Positions 1 through 7,883 of a DNA stretch of 18,073 nucleotides are shown one piece after another. How positions within the stretch are numbered: position 1 is the stretch's first letter; every line of letters begins with the position of its first letter. The notes beneath the pieces are model-generated. The model saw only the letters and a list, made by a program, of their open reading frames with translations, did not search any database and had not been told where the DNA came from. The stretch is taken from positions 15,075 through 33,147 of the forward strand of contig PAQB01000001.1 of NCBI GenBank assembly GCA_002709185.1. Reading direction: 5' to 3'. This DNA is from Flavobacteriaceae bacterium. GTDB lineage: Bacteria; Bacteroidota; Bacteroidia; Flavobacteriales; Flavobacteriaceae. A program made the position numbers and the translations under genes.

Positions 1-307
1 CTTTTACAAGGAGGTTCGTGTTCCTGGAAGTTCAGATGAGTTTAATGAGGAATTAGCTAAAGCAGGACGTGTTGCCGACTTTTTAGAGCTTGGTGAATTA
101 TTTGCCAAAGATGCATTGGCTCGAGAAGAATCTGCTGGCGGCCACTTTAGAGAAGAGCACCAAACAAAAGAAGGGGAAGCAAAAAGACGAAAAGAATTTC
201 AATTTGTATCGGCATGGGAATACAAAGGCGCTCCGAAAGATGCCAAGTTACACAAGGAAGCATTGAACTACGAAGATATTGAAGTAAAAGAACGGTCCTA
301 CAAATAA
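1..307 (+). CDS. sdhA: Succinate dehydrogenase/fumarate reductase flavoprotein subunit, C-terminal fragment
   Basis: This is the 3' end of a gene that begins before the window; the reading frame is open from base 2 to the TAA at 305-307, about 101 residues. The segment [15 protein letters not shown] matches the conserved C-terminal part of SdhA/FrdA (compare [12 protein letters not shown]), where the arginine and histidine lie near the dicarboxylate site, followed by the usual lysine/glutamate-rich tail ending in KERSYK. In this family the subunit carries covalent FAD and oxidises succinate to fumarate on the cytoplasmic side of the membrane. sdhB begins 8 bases downstream in the same direction, which supports both assignments and one operon. 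A cytochrome b subunit gene (sdhC) would be expected upstream outside the window. Quinol:fumarate reductase cannot be excluded from the sequence alone. Confidence 0.93.
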   Translation, partial: FYKEVRVPGSSDEFNEELAKAGRVADFLELGELFAKDALAREESAGGHFREEHQTKEGEAKRRKEFQFVSAWEYKGAPKDAKLHKEALNYEDIEVKERSYK

Positions 308-315
308 GTATTGTC

Positions 316-1062
316 ATGAATTTAACACTTAAAATATGGCGTCAAAAAAATGGCCACCAAAAAGGAAAGATCGTTAAATACCCTATTAGCGGTATTTCTC
401 CAGATATGTCCTTTTTAGAAATGCTAGACATATTAAATATTCAACTTATTGAATTAGGGGAAGAGCCCGTGGCGTTTGATCACGATTGCCGTGAAGGGAT
501 TTGCGGGTCTTGTTCCTTGTACATCAATGGGGAGGCCCATGGCCCCGACCGTCGTGTAACGACGTGTCAATTGCACATGCGTAAGTTTAAAGACGGAGAT
601 ACTATTTTTATTGAACCTTTTAGAGCCAAGGCATTTCCCGTTATCAAGGATTTGGTGGTTGATCGTTCTGCCTTTGATCGCATACAACATGCCGGTGGTT
701 TTATTTCGATTAATACGTCAGGAAATACTCAAGATGGGAATGCGATTCCGATTTCTAAACACGCAGCAGACGAGGCCATGGACGCAGCCACTTGTATTGG
801 TTGTGGCGCCTGTGTTGCGACATGTAAAAATTCATCAGCCATGTTGTTTGTAGGTGCAAAAGTTTCTCAATATGCCTTGCTTCCTCAAGGTCAGGTCGAA
901 GCCCCAGATCGTGTTAAAAATATGGTAGCACAAATGGACTTAGAAGGCTTCGGGAATTGTACCAATACAGGAGCTTGCGAAGTAGAATGCCCCAAAGGCA
1001 TATCTTTGGAGAATATTGCGCGAATGAATCGTGAATTGATTAAATCTAGCCTAAAAGGCTAA
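316..1062 (+). CDS. sdhB: Succinate dehydrogenase/fumarate reductase iron-sulfur subunit
   Basis: The 248-residue product passes electrons from the SdhA flavin through three Fe-S clusters to the quinone-reducing membrane subunit. The N-terminal ferredoxin-like domain (about 1-110) holds the [2Fe-2S] ligands C58, C63, C66 and C84. The C-terminal alpha-helical domain has C160-x2-C163-x2-C166-x3-C170 and C215-x5-C221-x3-C225-P, giving the seven ligands for a [4Fe-4S] and a [3Fe-4S] cluster; all eleven cysteines are present. C170 is followed by Lys rather than the Pro found in E. coli SdhB; this fits, from memory, the Bacteroidota/epsilonproteobacterial (type B cytochrome) form of the enzyme. The gene follows sdhA by 8 bases, so co-transcription is likely. 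Its TAA overlaps the TAG of the convergent lipoprotein gene by two bases. Confidence 0.96.
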   Translation: MNLTLKIWRQKNGHQKGKIVKYPISGISPDMSFLEMLDILNIQLIELGEEPVAFDHDCREGICGSCSLYINGEAHGPDRRVTTCQLHMRKFKDGDTIFIEPFRAKAFPVIKDLVVDRSAFDRIQHAGGFISINTSGNTQDGNAIPISKHAADEAMDAATCIGCGACVATCKNSSAMLFVGAKVSQYALLPQGQVEAPDRVKNMVAQMDLEGFGNCTNTGACEVECPKGISLENIARMNRELIKSSLKG

Positions 1063-2666
1063 TCTTCCAATACAAATTCTTCAATAGCATCCCAACCCGC
1101 ACGAACCTCCAAAATCTCTTTGGCATAACTCACCCGCTCTGGTTGTGTTTTTAAAAGAAAATTTCCCGCGTCGTAACGTCCATTATTATTGGTGTCAAAA
1201 ACTGCTCTCAGAAAATATTTTCCTGGGTTTAAATGAATAAAATCTATGGGTTGTGATGCTTCTATAAATTGCTCTGCTTCAACAGCTCCAGTGGCAGAAA
1301 CAATCTGAACAACAACGGGATACTTAGCATTTTTTAAACTAAGTCTCAAATTCCCGTATGAGGAAATTAATTTAGTGGAGGCCGTAAAGCTTAAAGTGTC
1401 ATTTTGAGCCCCATAAAAATCGGTAAATGCACCTGGCAAAAAAGTAATTTTATAACGATTGCCCTCACTTAAATTAAACTTTAAGCTGGCCTGGGTATTT
1501 TTAAGGGAGTCAATGGCTAACTTACTCTCAAGAAATAAAGAATCCTTGTCCATTATAGTGGTTTTAGTGGGGTCAAAATTAGCAATTGGAATACTTGAAC
1601 TCAACTTAAAAACATCATCTAATTTTAAAGTTGATGAAACGGCTTTGAAGCTTAAAGAATCTTTTTCTGAAGCTCTAATTCTAACACTAACCGTGTCCTT
1701 TTGTGCGTAGTAAGCAACTTCAAATAACAAAGAATCAACATTTAACTTTCTTGGGCGCACCCAGTAGTTCAAAGTATCTTTTTCAGGCTCCTTAGAGGTT
1801 GTAACTGCGATTGAGTCGGCCAATGGTGAAATCCTTTTTATTCGCATTGGTAATGGATTACCCTCGTAGCCAAAACCAATACGGCCCTGAGCCAGTTGTC
1901 TAGCCCTAATAAACTTAAATTCTGGAGCCTGCTCAAAAAGACTTAATACATATGCTGTATCTGAAGGAACTGTAATGAACCCACTTCGGTAGGCAAACTT
2001 ATCTTTTTTGGGTTGGTAGGTATAATTTGTATTCTCTTCTTTTAAGGCTGTCAAAAGATATTTTCCAGCTTTTAAATTATCGATTGAGAATTGGGATAAA
2101 CTGTCAGAAATGCCAATATACTTGGGCTTTTGTTTAAAAATTATAGAATCCGTGTAAGTAGAATCCACTTCGTGTAAAAGCACAGAAACAAAATCTGGTG
2201 TCTCGCGCTCCAACGCATCAGAAACACTTCCGGATACGGACAAAGAATCTATGGCTGCTCCCGTGGAGAAGACATACCTATAAAATGGAAATACATTGCC
2301 TTCATTATTGTCTTCAATACTACTGCCAAAATTAAAGGCATAAGTCGTATTGGGTTGTAAGGTATCATGAATTTTAATGGTGATGTGTTTACTTGCAGAC
2401 CCCATGGGTGTTATTTCTGCTGGAGGATCCATAGGCGGAGAAACAATCAACTGTTTCTGAAGATTTTTCAGTTTGATGTACTCATCAAAATATATTTTAA
2501 TTTCATTTCCGCTAAAATTGGTTGAAAAATTTTCAGGCACTTCACTGACAATCATTGGTGGCGTGACGTCTTTCTCTCCTCCATTGGCCGTTCCACGGTT
2601 GGCACACTGAAAAAAAAGTAACACAGAAAAAATTACTACCGCTTTATAAAGAATTGTTTCTCGCAT
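1059..2666 (-). CDS. Ig-like (Big_5-type) domain lipoprotein of unknown function
   Basis: A 535-residue predicted lipoprotein. The N-terminus is a short basic segment and a hydrophobic stretch ending in the lipobox-like FFQC, so C21 should be lipidated after signal peptidase II cleavage. Residues about 35-135 ([16 protein letters not shown], then FDEYIKLKN, ending YRYVFSTGA) look like the SbsA/Big_5 Ig-like domain widespread in flavobacterial lipoproteins. The rest is rich in beta-prone, Ser/Lys/Asp-rich sequence, and near the C-terminus is a calcium-loop-like [12 protein letters not shown] at 491-502. The [11 protein letters not shown] stretch after the lipobox contains Gly and an acidic residue, compatible with surface display in Bacteroidota, but that is inference. 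It lies 41 bases downstream of the comF-like gene on the same strand and is probably co-transcribed with it. No enzymatic motif is visible; the function is unknown. Confidence 0.88.
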   Translation of the reverse strand: MRETILYKAVVIFSVLLFFQCANRGTANGGEKDVTPPMIVSEVPENFSTNFSGNEIKIYFDEYIKLKNLQKQLIVSPPMDPPAEITPMGSASKHITIKIHDTLQPNTTYAFNFGSSIEDNNEGNVFPFYRYVFSTGAAIDSLSVSGSVSDALERETPDFVSVLLHEVDSTYTDSIIFKQKPKYIGISDSLSQFSIDNLKAGKYLLTALKEENTNYTYQPKKDKFAYRSGFITVPSDTAYVLSLFEQAPEFKFIRARQLAQGRIGFGYEGNPLPMRIKRISPLADSIAVTTSKEPEKDTLNYWVRPRKLNVDSLLFEVAYYAQKDTVSVRIRASEKDSLSFKAVSSTLKLDDVFKLSSSIPIANFDPTKTTIMDKDSLFLESKLAIDSLKNTQASLKFNLSEGNRYKITFLPGAFTDFYGAQNDTLSFTASTKLISSYGNLRLSLKNAKYPVVVQIVSATGAVEAEQFIEASQPIDFIHLNPGKYFLRAVFDTNNNGRYDAGNFLLKTQPERVSYAKEILEVRAGWDAIEEFVLED

Positions 2667-2707
2667 ATCACCCTTTGACGTTTACAAAGAAACAACATAT
2701 TTTAATT

Positions 2708-3400
2708 TTAATGAAACACTGTGTCAGTAATCGCAATGGTGGCCAGGCTTACAGATTTAGGCTTGCCTTTATTTAAACTTTGAAGGCAAGCTTTAGCCGT
2801 AGAACCGGTTGTAATTAAATCATCCACCAATAACACGTTTTTATTTAAAACACATCTCGTGTTTGTGAGTTTAAAACTGTGTTGTACGGACCGCCATCGC
2901 TCTTTTCTAGATTGGAAGACTTGTGTTTTGTTATGAACGCCTTTGGTCAACACATTTTCTATATAATCAGCGCCAAGACTTTTGGCTATTTCCTTGGCAA
3001 AAGTGCTGACTTGATTGTAGCCTCGTTTTTTTAGTCTTTTTGAGTGAACTGGAACAGGAATTACCAAATCGACAGCCATAAATGCGCTGCATTGTTTAAG
3101 TTCAGCCCCCAACCATTGACCTAAAACGGTCCCAATTATCTGCTGATTTTTGTATTTTAAATGTTGTAAAATTTGTTGGACTTTTCCTTTTTTACGGAAG
3201 TAAAAAAGAGCTGTAGCGCCTTTGAACGCATCGCGAATAACTAGACTATTTTTCATTTCTTCTGGGGCTTTAAAATGATAATTTGTTAAAGGTAAATGGT
3301 GACGGCAGCCCAGGCAAATAACCAACTCCTTGTCCATTAAAATACGACTGCAACCAGGGCACAGATTTGGGAAAAATAAGTCGGTTAGGAGTGTTAACAT
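2708..3400 (-). CDS. comF: ComF family phosphoribosyltransferase
   Basis: A 230-residue ComF/GntX-type protein. Near the N-terminus is a four-cysteine zinc-ribbon-like motif, C14-x2-C17 and C29-x2-C32. The C-terminal type I phosphoribosyltransferase fold shows IPVPVHSKRLKKRGYNQ around 114-130 and the PRPP-binding loop VLLVDDLITTGST at 189-201. ComF homologues are linked to DNA uptake in transformable bacteria; the exact reaction is not settled. The frame stays open upstream to 3607, but that extension would run antisense into glyS and lacks family similarity. The ATG at 3398-3400 gives MLTLLTDLFFPNLCPGC, the usual ComF beginning, so I chose it. The gene is divergent from glyS, sharing 90 bases of upstream DNA, and is followed on its own strand by the Ig-like lipoprotein gene. 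The symbol indicates family, not a tested competence role. Confidence 0.9.
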   Translation of the reverse strand: MLTLLTDLFFPNLCPGCSRILMDKELVICLGCRHHLPLTNYHFKAPEEMKNSLVIRDAFKGATALFYFRKKGKVQQILQHLKYKNQQIIGTVLGQWLGAELKQCSAFMAVDLVIPVPVHSKRLKKRGYNQVSTFAKEIAKSLGADYIENVLTKGVHNKTQVFQSRKERWRSVQHSFKLTNTRCVLNKNVLLVDDLITTGSTAKACLQSLNKGKPKSVSLATIAITDTVFH

Positions 3401-3490
3401 TTGGGAAAGTATATCAAACCAATTTAAAAAAATATTTATATTTCTTGTCTTCTTTTCTGTTAATTTAAAGGGGTTTTCTATTTTTGTGGA
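3401..3490. promoter_or_regulatory. Shared upstream region of divergent comF and glyS
   Basis: This 90-base, very AT-rich interval must hold the start signals for both directions. The glyS promoter is clear (listed separately). On the minus strand I see only poor matches to TAnnTTTG upstream of comF, so that promoter is unresolved. Confidence 0.5.
3456..3486 (+). promoter_or_regulatory. glyS promoter (TCTG-N19-TATTTTTG)
   Basis: An exact match to the Bacteroidota -7 element TAnnTTTG lies at 3479-3486 (TATTTTTG). Nineteen bases upstream is TCTG at 3456-3459, one mismatch from the -33 TTTG. The -7 element ends only four bases before the ATG at 3491, placing the expected transcription start at or almost at the A of the start codon. 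Confidence 0.6.
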
Positions 3491-5032
3491 ATGAACAATC
3501 CGCAAGATCATTTTAAGAAAGTTATTTCCCATGCCAAAGAATATGGCTTTGTCTTTCAAAGCAGTGAAGTTTATGACGGGCTGAGTGCCGTCTATGACTA
3601 TGGTCAAAATGGTGTAGAATTAAAGAAAAATATCAGAGACTATTGGTGGAAAGCTATGGTGCAAATGAACACCAACATAGTAGGCTTAGATGCTGCGATT
3701 TTTATGCACCCAACTACTTGGAAAGCCTCTGGGCATGTTGATGCTTTTAACGATCCACTGATTGACAACAAAGATTCTAAAAAGCGATACAGAGCAGATG
3801 TTCTTGTAGAAGATTACTGTGCAAAAATTGAGCAGAAAATTGAAAAAGAAGTCAAAAAAGCGAAAAAACGTTTTGGAGATGCTTTTGATGAAGCTGAATT
3901 TTTGGCGACCAATGGTCGGGTACTTGGATACCGTGAGAAAATTGATGCTATACTAAAACGTCTAGGAAAATCTTTAGGGGAGGAAGATTTAGCTGACGTA
4001 AAAGCTTTAATTGAAGAATTAGAAATTGCAGACCCTGTAAGTGGCAGTCGCCATTGGACCGATGTCAAACAGTTTAATTTAATGTTTGGAACCAAGCTCG
4101 GCGCTTCAGCCGAGAGCGCCATGGATTTATACTTGCGCCCGGAAACGGCACAAGGGATTTTTGTAAACTTTTTAAATGTTCAAAAAACAGGGCGTATGAA
4201 AATTCCATTCGGAATTGCACAAACGGGAAAGGCTTTTAGAAATGAAATTGTAGCAAGACAATTTATTTTCAGAATGCGAGAGTTTGAACAAATGGAAATG
4301 CAATTTTTCATCAAACCAGGAACCCAATCCAAGTGGTATGATCATTGGAAACAAGCACGATTAAAATGGCACTTGTCTTTGGGCATGGGCGAAAGTAATT
4401 ACCGTTTTCACAACCATGAAAAACTGGCCCACTACGCCGATGCCGCAGCAGATATTGAGTTCAAATTTCCTTTTGGTTTTAAAGAGCTAGAAGGCATTCA
4501 TTCTAGAACCGATTTCGATTTAAGACAACACGAAAAATATGCAGGTAAAAAATTACAATTTTTTGATCCTGAAGAAAATAAAAGCTACACACCCTTTGTT
4601 TTAGAAACTTCTATTGGTTTAGACCGGATGTTCTTGGCTGTATTTTCAAACAGCCTTCAAGAAGAGACACTCGAAAATAATTCGACCAGAACCGTTTTAA
4701 AAATTCCATCTGTATTGGCGCCTTACAAAGCGGCAGTATTGCCTCTTGTTAAAAAAGACGGACTCCCTGAAATTGCACAAACCATATTAAAAGATTTACA
4801 ATGGGATTTTAACGTCATCTATGACGAAAAAGACGCAGTGGGAAGACGCTATCGCCGTCAGGATGCCATCGGAACCCCGTTTTGTATTACTGTTGACCAC
4901 CAGACCCTTGAAGACAATTCCGTAACACTTCGCTACAGAGACTCAATGGAACAAATAAGACTTGAAACAAAGGAACTCTCAAAAATTATTAATAAAGAGG
5001 TTGCGGCAAAACATTGGTTAAATAAACTATAA
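3491..5032 (+). CDS. glyS: Glycyl-tRNA synthetase (class II, dimeric type)
   Basis: A 513-residue class II enzyme that charges tRNA-Gly with glycine in the cytoplasm. It is the single-chain homodimer type, not the bacterial alpha2beta2 form. Visible signatures are the N-terminal VYDYGQNGVELKKNI and PTTWKASGHVDAFNDPL (75-90), RPETAQGIFVNF (216-227), motif 2 FRNEIVARQFIFRMREFEQM (249-268), and motif 3 around ETSIGLDRMFLAVF (372-385). The C-terminal anticodon-binding domain spans about 405-510, with GRRYRRQDAIGTPFCITVD at 451-469. A lysine/glutamate-rich insertion is present at 110-180, as in other members. The start at 3491 gives MNNPQDHFKKVISHAKEYG, the expected family beginning. No Shine-Dalgarno is present and the promoter abuts the start codon, so translation may be leaderless. 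Confidence 0.97.
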   Translation: MNNPQDHFKKVISHAKEYGFVFQSSEVYDGLSAVYDYGQNGVELKKNIRDYWWKAMVQMNTNIVGLDAAIFMHPTTWKASGHVDAFNDPLIDNKDSKKRYRADVLVEDYCAKIEQKIEKEVKKAKKRFGDAFDEAEFLATNGRVLGYREKIDAILKRLGKSLGEEDLADVKALIEELEIADPVSGSRHWTDVKQFNLMFGTKLGASAESAMDLYLRPETAQGIFVNFLNVQKTGRMKIPFGIAQTGKAFRNEIVARQFIFRMREFEQMEMQFFIKPGTQSKWYDHWKQARLKWHLSLGMGESNYRFHNHEKLAHYADAAADIEFKFPFGFKELEGIHSRTDFDLRQHEKYAGKKLQFFDPEENKSYTPFVLETSIGLDRMFLAVFSNSLQEETLENNSTRTVLKIPSVLAPYKAAVLPLVKKDGLPEIAQTILKDLQWDFNVIYDEKDAVGRRYRRQDAIGTPFCITVDHQTLEDNSVTLRYRDSMEQIRLETKELSKIINKEVAAKHWLNKL

Positions 5033-5104
5033 GTTTCAAAAAAAGCGTAGTGCCAAAAACCACATTTAATTTTAAATTTTTTACATGATAAATGTATAGT
5101 TCAA

Positions 5105-5139
5105 TTTGACCATGAATAAAATGGTGTGGTCTAATTTTG
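5105..5139 (+). promoter_or_regulatory. Promoter of the T9SS adhesin gene (TTTG-N23-TAATTTTG)
   Basis: The 165-base gap after glyS (5033-5197) has no gene and no convincing terminator hairpin. It does contain an exact -33 TTTG at 5105-5108 and an exact TAnnTTTG at 5132-5139 (TAATTTTG). The 23-base spacing is at the long end of the reported range. The start site would fall near 5145, leaving a leader of about 50 bases before the ATG at 5198. Confidence 0.55.
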
Positions 5140-5197
5140 AAATCGAAAAAATAATTAAAGAGAACTTGTTTTAGATTTTTTATATTCTCTGGTTTTT

Positions 5198-7858
5198 ATG
5201 ACTGTTAAAGGATTTTTAAATACCCAAGCTTTGTTAATGACCTTGTGCCTCATGTGTCAAGGGCTTATAGGATTTTCACAATCCGCCCCCCCTGTTGTGA
5301 CCGCAATTGGCGATCAAATATATTGCCCACAAACCCAGCAAAATATTGTCACTGACTTTGATATTGTAGATCCTGACAGTAGCTCAACAACTGGATTTTA
5401 CATTCAAATATCGACAGGCTTTGTCCAAGGCCAAGATCAATTGATGTTAACAGGAAATCATCCAAATATAAACAGCAGTTGGAATCCTGCTGAAGCTAAG
5501 CTTTCCTTTTCCCCTGCAAATGGCACCAGCATTGATTATGATGATGTCATCAGTGCTGTTAATGATGTGGTTTTTTTTAGTAACAATGTAAATGTGGGAC
5601 CAAAAACTTTTTCATTAACCGCTGGGCAAGCTAATTTTCTAAATGGGCATTATTATGAATTTATCCCCAATGTGGCCATTACATGGACCAATGCTAAAAC
5701 TATGGCAGAAAGTATGGAGTATTATGAATTACAGGGTTATTTAGCAACCATCACCAATGCAGAGGAAGCTCAAATTTGCGGAGAACTCACACCAGGAACT
5801 GGATGGATCGGAGCAAGTGATGCCCAGACAGAGGGCGTCTGGAAATGGGTAAGCGGACCTGAAGCAGGAACTGTTTTCTGGAACGGAGATGAAAATGGAT
5901 CCGCTGCCCCTGGAATGTATAGTAATTGGAATAATGATCCAGCTGAGCCTAATAATGTTGGTAATGAAGATTACGCACACATAACCGCGCCTAATATTGG
6001 TTTTCCCGGGTCATGGAATGATTTAAGAGACAATACAGCAGGTCAAGGAAATTATGAAGCAACTGGATTTGTTGTAGAATATGGTGGAATGCCAGGTGAT
6101 CCTGAGCTAAATATTTCTGCAACTACAAACTTTAGTCCACCTAGAATTTTATCTACAACCCCCGCAACAACTTGTGAAAATGAAACAACCACGCTTCAAG
6201 CGACTTCAAATACAACTGATGTTCTATGGTATGACAGTCAAAATGGAGGAACACTGTTATTTACTGGGAATTCATACAGTCCAACACTGACCTCAACTAC
6301 TACTTTTTGGGTTTTAGCTTCCAATGGGGGATGTGAAACAGGCTTAAGAACACCCATAACCGCAACTGTAATTCCAAATGTAAATCCTGAATTTACACAA
6401 ATTGGTCCTTTCTGTATAGGGGAAACAATACCCCCATTACCCACAACTTCAACGAATGGTATTGTTGGGACATGGAGCCCGGCTATAATGGACAATACCA
6501 CAACAACAACCTACACTTTCACGCCCGATGGAGGACTTTGTGCTACAGCTACCGCCATGACAGTTGTGATTACGCAACTCATATCCCCTGATTTTACACA
6601 AATCCCCGACAGTTGCGCAGGTACTGAAATCACATTACCTTCCACTTCAAATAATGGTATCACAGGGAGCTGGTCGCCTGCATTCGATGCCAATAATACC
6701 ACAACCTACAACTTTACACCCGATGCAGGACAGTGTGCTATACCTGCCGACATGACGGTTGTGATCGCACAACCCACATCCCCTGATTTTACACAAATCC
6801 CCGACAGCTGTGCAGGAGATGAAATTACGTTACCCTCAACCTCAAACAATAATATTACAGGGAGCTGGTCCCCTTCATTCGATGCCAATAACACCACAAC
6901 CTATACCTTCACACCCGATACGGGACAGTGTGCTTCAACTGATGATATGACGGTTGTAATTATTCCAACCCAAACCCCTACTTTCAACCAAATTGGTCCC
7001 TTTTGTGTAGGTGAAACAATACCTCCTTTGCCTACAACCTCTACGAATGGATTCAATGGGACATGGAGTCCTGCTTTGATAGATAACACCACTACTACTG
7101 TTTATACCTTTTCTCCAAATGGCGGTGTTTGCATTGAAACTGTAGCAATGACTGTAACAGTACTTCAAGAAACAACACCAACCTTCCTGATTGATGATAT
7201 TTGCATAGGAGAATCTATTGGCGTTTTACCTACGTTATCAAATGAAGGAATATCAGGTAGTTGGTCTCCTTTGCCAAATAATCTTGCAACAACCACATAT
7301 ACTTTCACACCTGATGCAGGAGAATGCGCAACAACTACCACTGAAACCATTAGAGTAAATCCTGTAAATAATTTAATAATTTCAATCGAAAACATTTCTG
7401 AGGCTTTCGACACCAACCAAATCATTGAGGTGAGTGTTAGCGGAGGCAGTGGAGATTACGAGTACCAACTAGACGGAGGGATTTGGCAAAATAGTCCTAT
7501 TTTTCAAAACGTAGTGGGCTGTGAAGATCACATTGTCAAAGTAAGAGATGTTGAAGGCTGTAGCAATGACCCCGAAACAACGGTCACTATTTTGGAGTAC
7601 CCAAAATTCTTCACTCCTAACGGAGACGGCTATAATGATTTCTGGAACATTAAATGCTTGCAAACTCAGTCTGGGAGTATTTCAATTTTTAACCGCCACG
7701 GCAAGCTCTTAAACCAATTTAAAACAAATTTTCCTGGATGGAACGGAACATACAATGGTGAATTATTACCTGCAAGTGACTACTGGTTTATTGTAACCTA
7801 TTACAGCGAGGATGGTAATGAAAAACAATTCAAATCCCATTTTTCATTAATTCGTTAG
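5198..7858 (+). CDS. Secreted C-type lectin/repeat adhesin-like protein with T9SS type B sorting domain
   Basis: An 886-residue modular secreted protein. Residues 1-28 form a signal peptide (hydrophobic core ALLMTLCLMCQGLIG, likely cleavage near FSQ/S). Residues 30-140 are an unassigned beta-rich domain. Residues about 145-296 resemble a C-type lectin domain, with EPN at 250-252 and WND at 273-275, the motifs that bind calcium and mannose-type sugars in that family. Residues about 313-392 look like an Ig-like domain. Residues 397-721 comprise five repeats of about 61-67 residues, each with a Cys pair and a G-[ST]-W-S-P motif. Residues about 722-798 resemble a SprB repeat (GGSGDYEYQLDGG). Residues 801-886 (FFTPNGDGYNDFW onward) are a type B/CHU_C sorting domain that sends proteins across the outer membrane by the type IX system. 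A role in attachment or gliding is inference; the ligand is unknown. Confidence 0.9.
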   Translation: MTVKGFLNTQALLMTLCLMCQGLIGFSQSAPPVVTAIGDQIYCPQTQQNIVTDFDIVDPDSSSTTGFYIQISTGFVQGQDQLMLTGNHPNINSSWNPAEAKLSFSPANGTSIDYDDVISAVNDVVFFSNNVNVGPKTFSLTAGQANFLNGHYYEFIPNVAITWTNAKTMAESMEYYELQGYLATITNAEEAQICGELTPGTGWIGASDAQTEGVWKWVSGPEAGTVFWNGDENGSAAPGMYSNWNNDPAEPNNVGNEDYAHITAPNIGFPGSWNDLRDNTAGQGNYEATGFVVEYGGMPGDPELNISATTNFSPPRILSTTPATTCENETTTLQATSNTTDVLWYDSQNGGTLLFTGNSYSPTLTSTTTFWVLASNGGCETGLRTPITATVIPNVNPEFTQIGPFCIGETIPPLPTTSTNGIVGTWSPAIMDNTTTTTYTFTPDGGLCATATAMTVVITQLISPDFTQIPDSCAGTEITLPSTSNNGITGSWSPAFDANNTTTYNFTPDAGQCAIPADMTVVIAQPTSPDFTQIPDSCAGDEITLPSTSNNNITGSWSPSFDANNTTTYTFTPDTGQCASTDDMTVVIIPTQTPTFNQIGPFCVGETIPPLPTTSTNGFNGTWSPALIDNTTTTVYTFSPNGGVCIETVAMTVTVLQETTPTFLIDDICIGESIGVLPTLSNEGISGSWSPLPNNLATTTYTFTPDAGECATTTTETIRVNPVNNLIISIENISEAFDTNQIIEVSVSGGSGDYEYQLDGGIWQNSPIFQNVVGCEDHIVKVRDVEGCSNDPETTVTILEYPKFFTPNGDGYNDFWNIKCLQTQSGSISIFNRHGKLLNQFKTNFPGWNGTYNGELLPASDYWFIVTYYSEDGNEKQFKSHFSLIR
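6386..7360 (+). repeat. Five ~65-residue coding repeats in order A-B-B-A-C
   Basis: Repeat starts, in bases, are 6386, 6587, 6782, 6977 and 7178, giving units of 67, 65, 65, 67 and about 61 codons. Units 1 and 4 share IGPFC[IV]GETIPPLPTTSTNG; units 2 and 3 share FTQIPDSCAG and SFDANNTTTY-type segments and are highly similar at the DNA level. By hand alignment 52 of 65 residues match between units 2 and 3, and 46 of 67 between units 1 and 4. Each unit has one Cys about 10 residues in and another about 42 later. This suggests one stabilised Ig-like module per unit. Confidence 0.9.
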
Positions 7859-7883
7859 GCCACTACAACCAATGGCTGATAAA

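Noticed and set aside
454..853. Overlapping open frames on both strands inside sdhB
   Set aside because: They are shadows of a strongly conserved gene whose eleven cluster cysteines are all in the sdhB frame.
3401..3607. In-frame 69-codon N-terminal extension of the comF-like gene
   Set aside because: It runs antisense across the start of glyS, lacks family similarity, and the ATG at 3400 gives the normal ComF N-terminus just before the zinc-ribbon cysteines.
5033..5104. Possible glyS terminator
   Set aside because: The A/T-rich stretch has short inverted segments such as TACAT/ATGTA, but none with a GC-containing stem and T-run.
5112..5174. A 20-codon open frame in the gap before the adhesin gene
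   Set aside because: It is very short and contains the likely -7 promoter element of the adhesin gene, so it would not be fully transcribed from that promoter. No homology is recognised; chance is the simplest explanation.
6238..7425. A series of antisense open frames with mutually similar translations opposite the adhesin repeats
   Set aside because: They repeat only because the sense-strand repeats do. They have no start signals of their own, and the sense gene is well supported.
7859..7883. Possible bidirectional terminator between adhesin and barrel genes
   Set aside because: Only a four-base GCCA/TGGC pairing is visible and there is no T-run on either strand.
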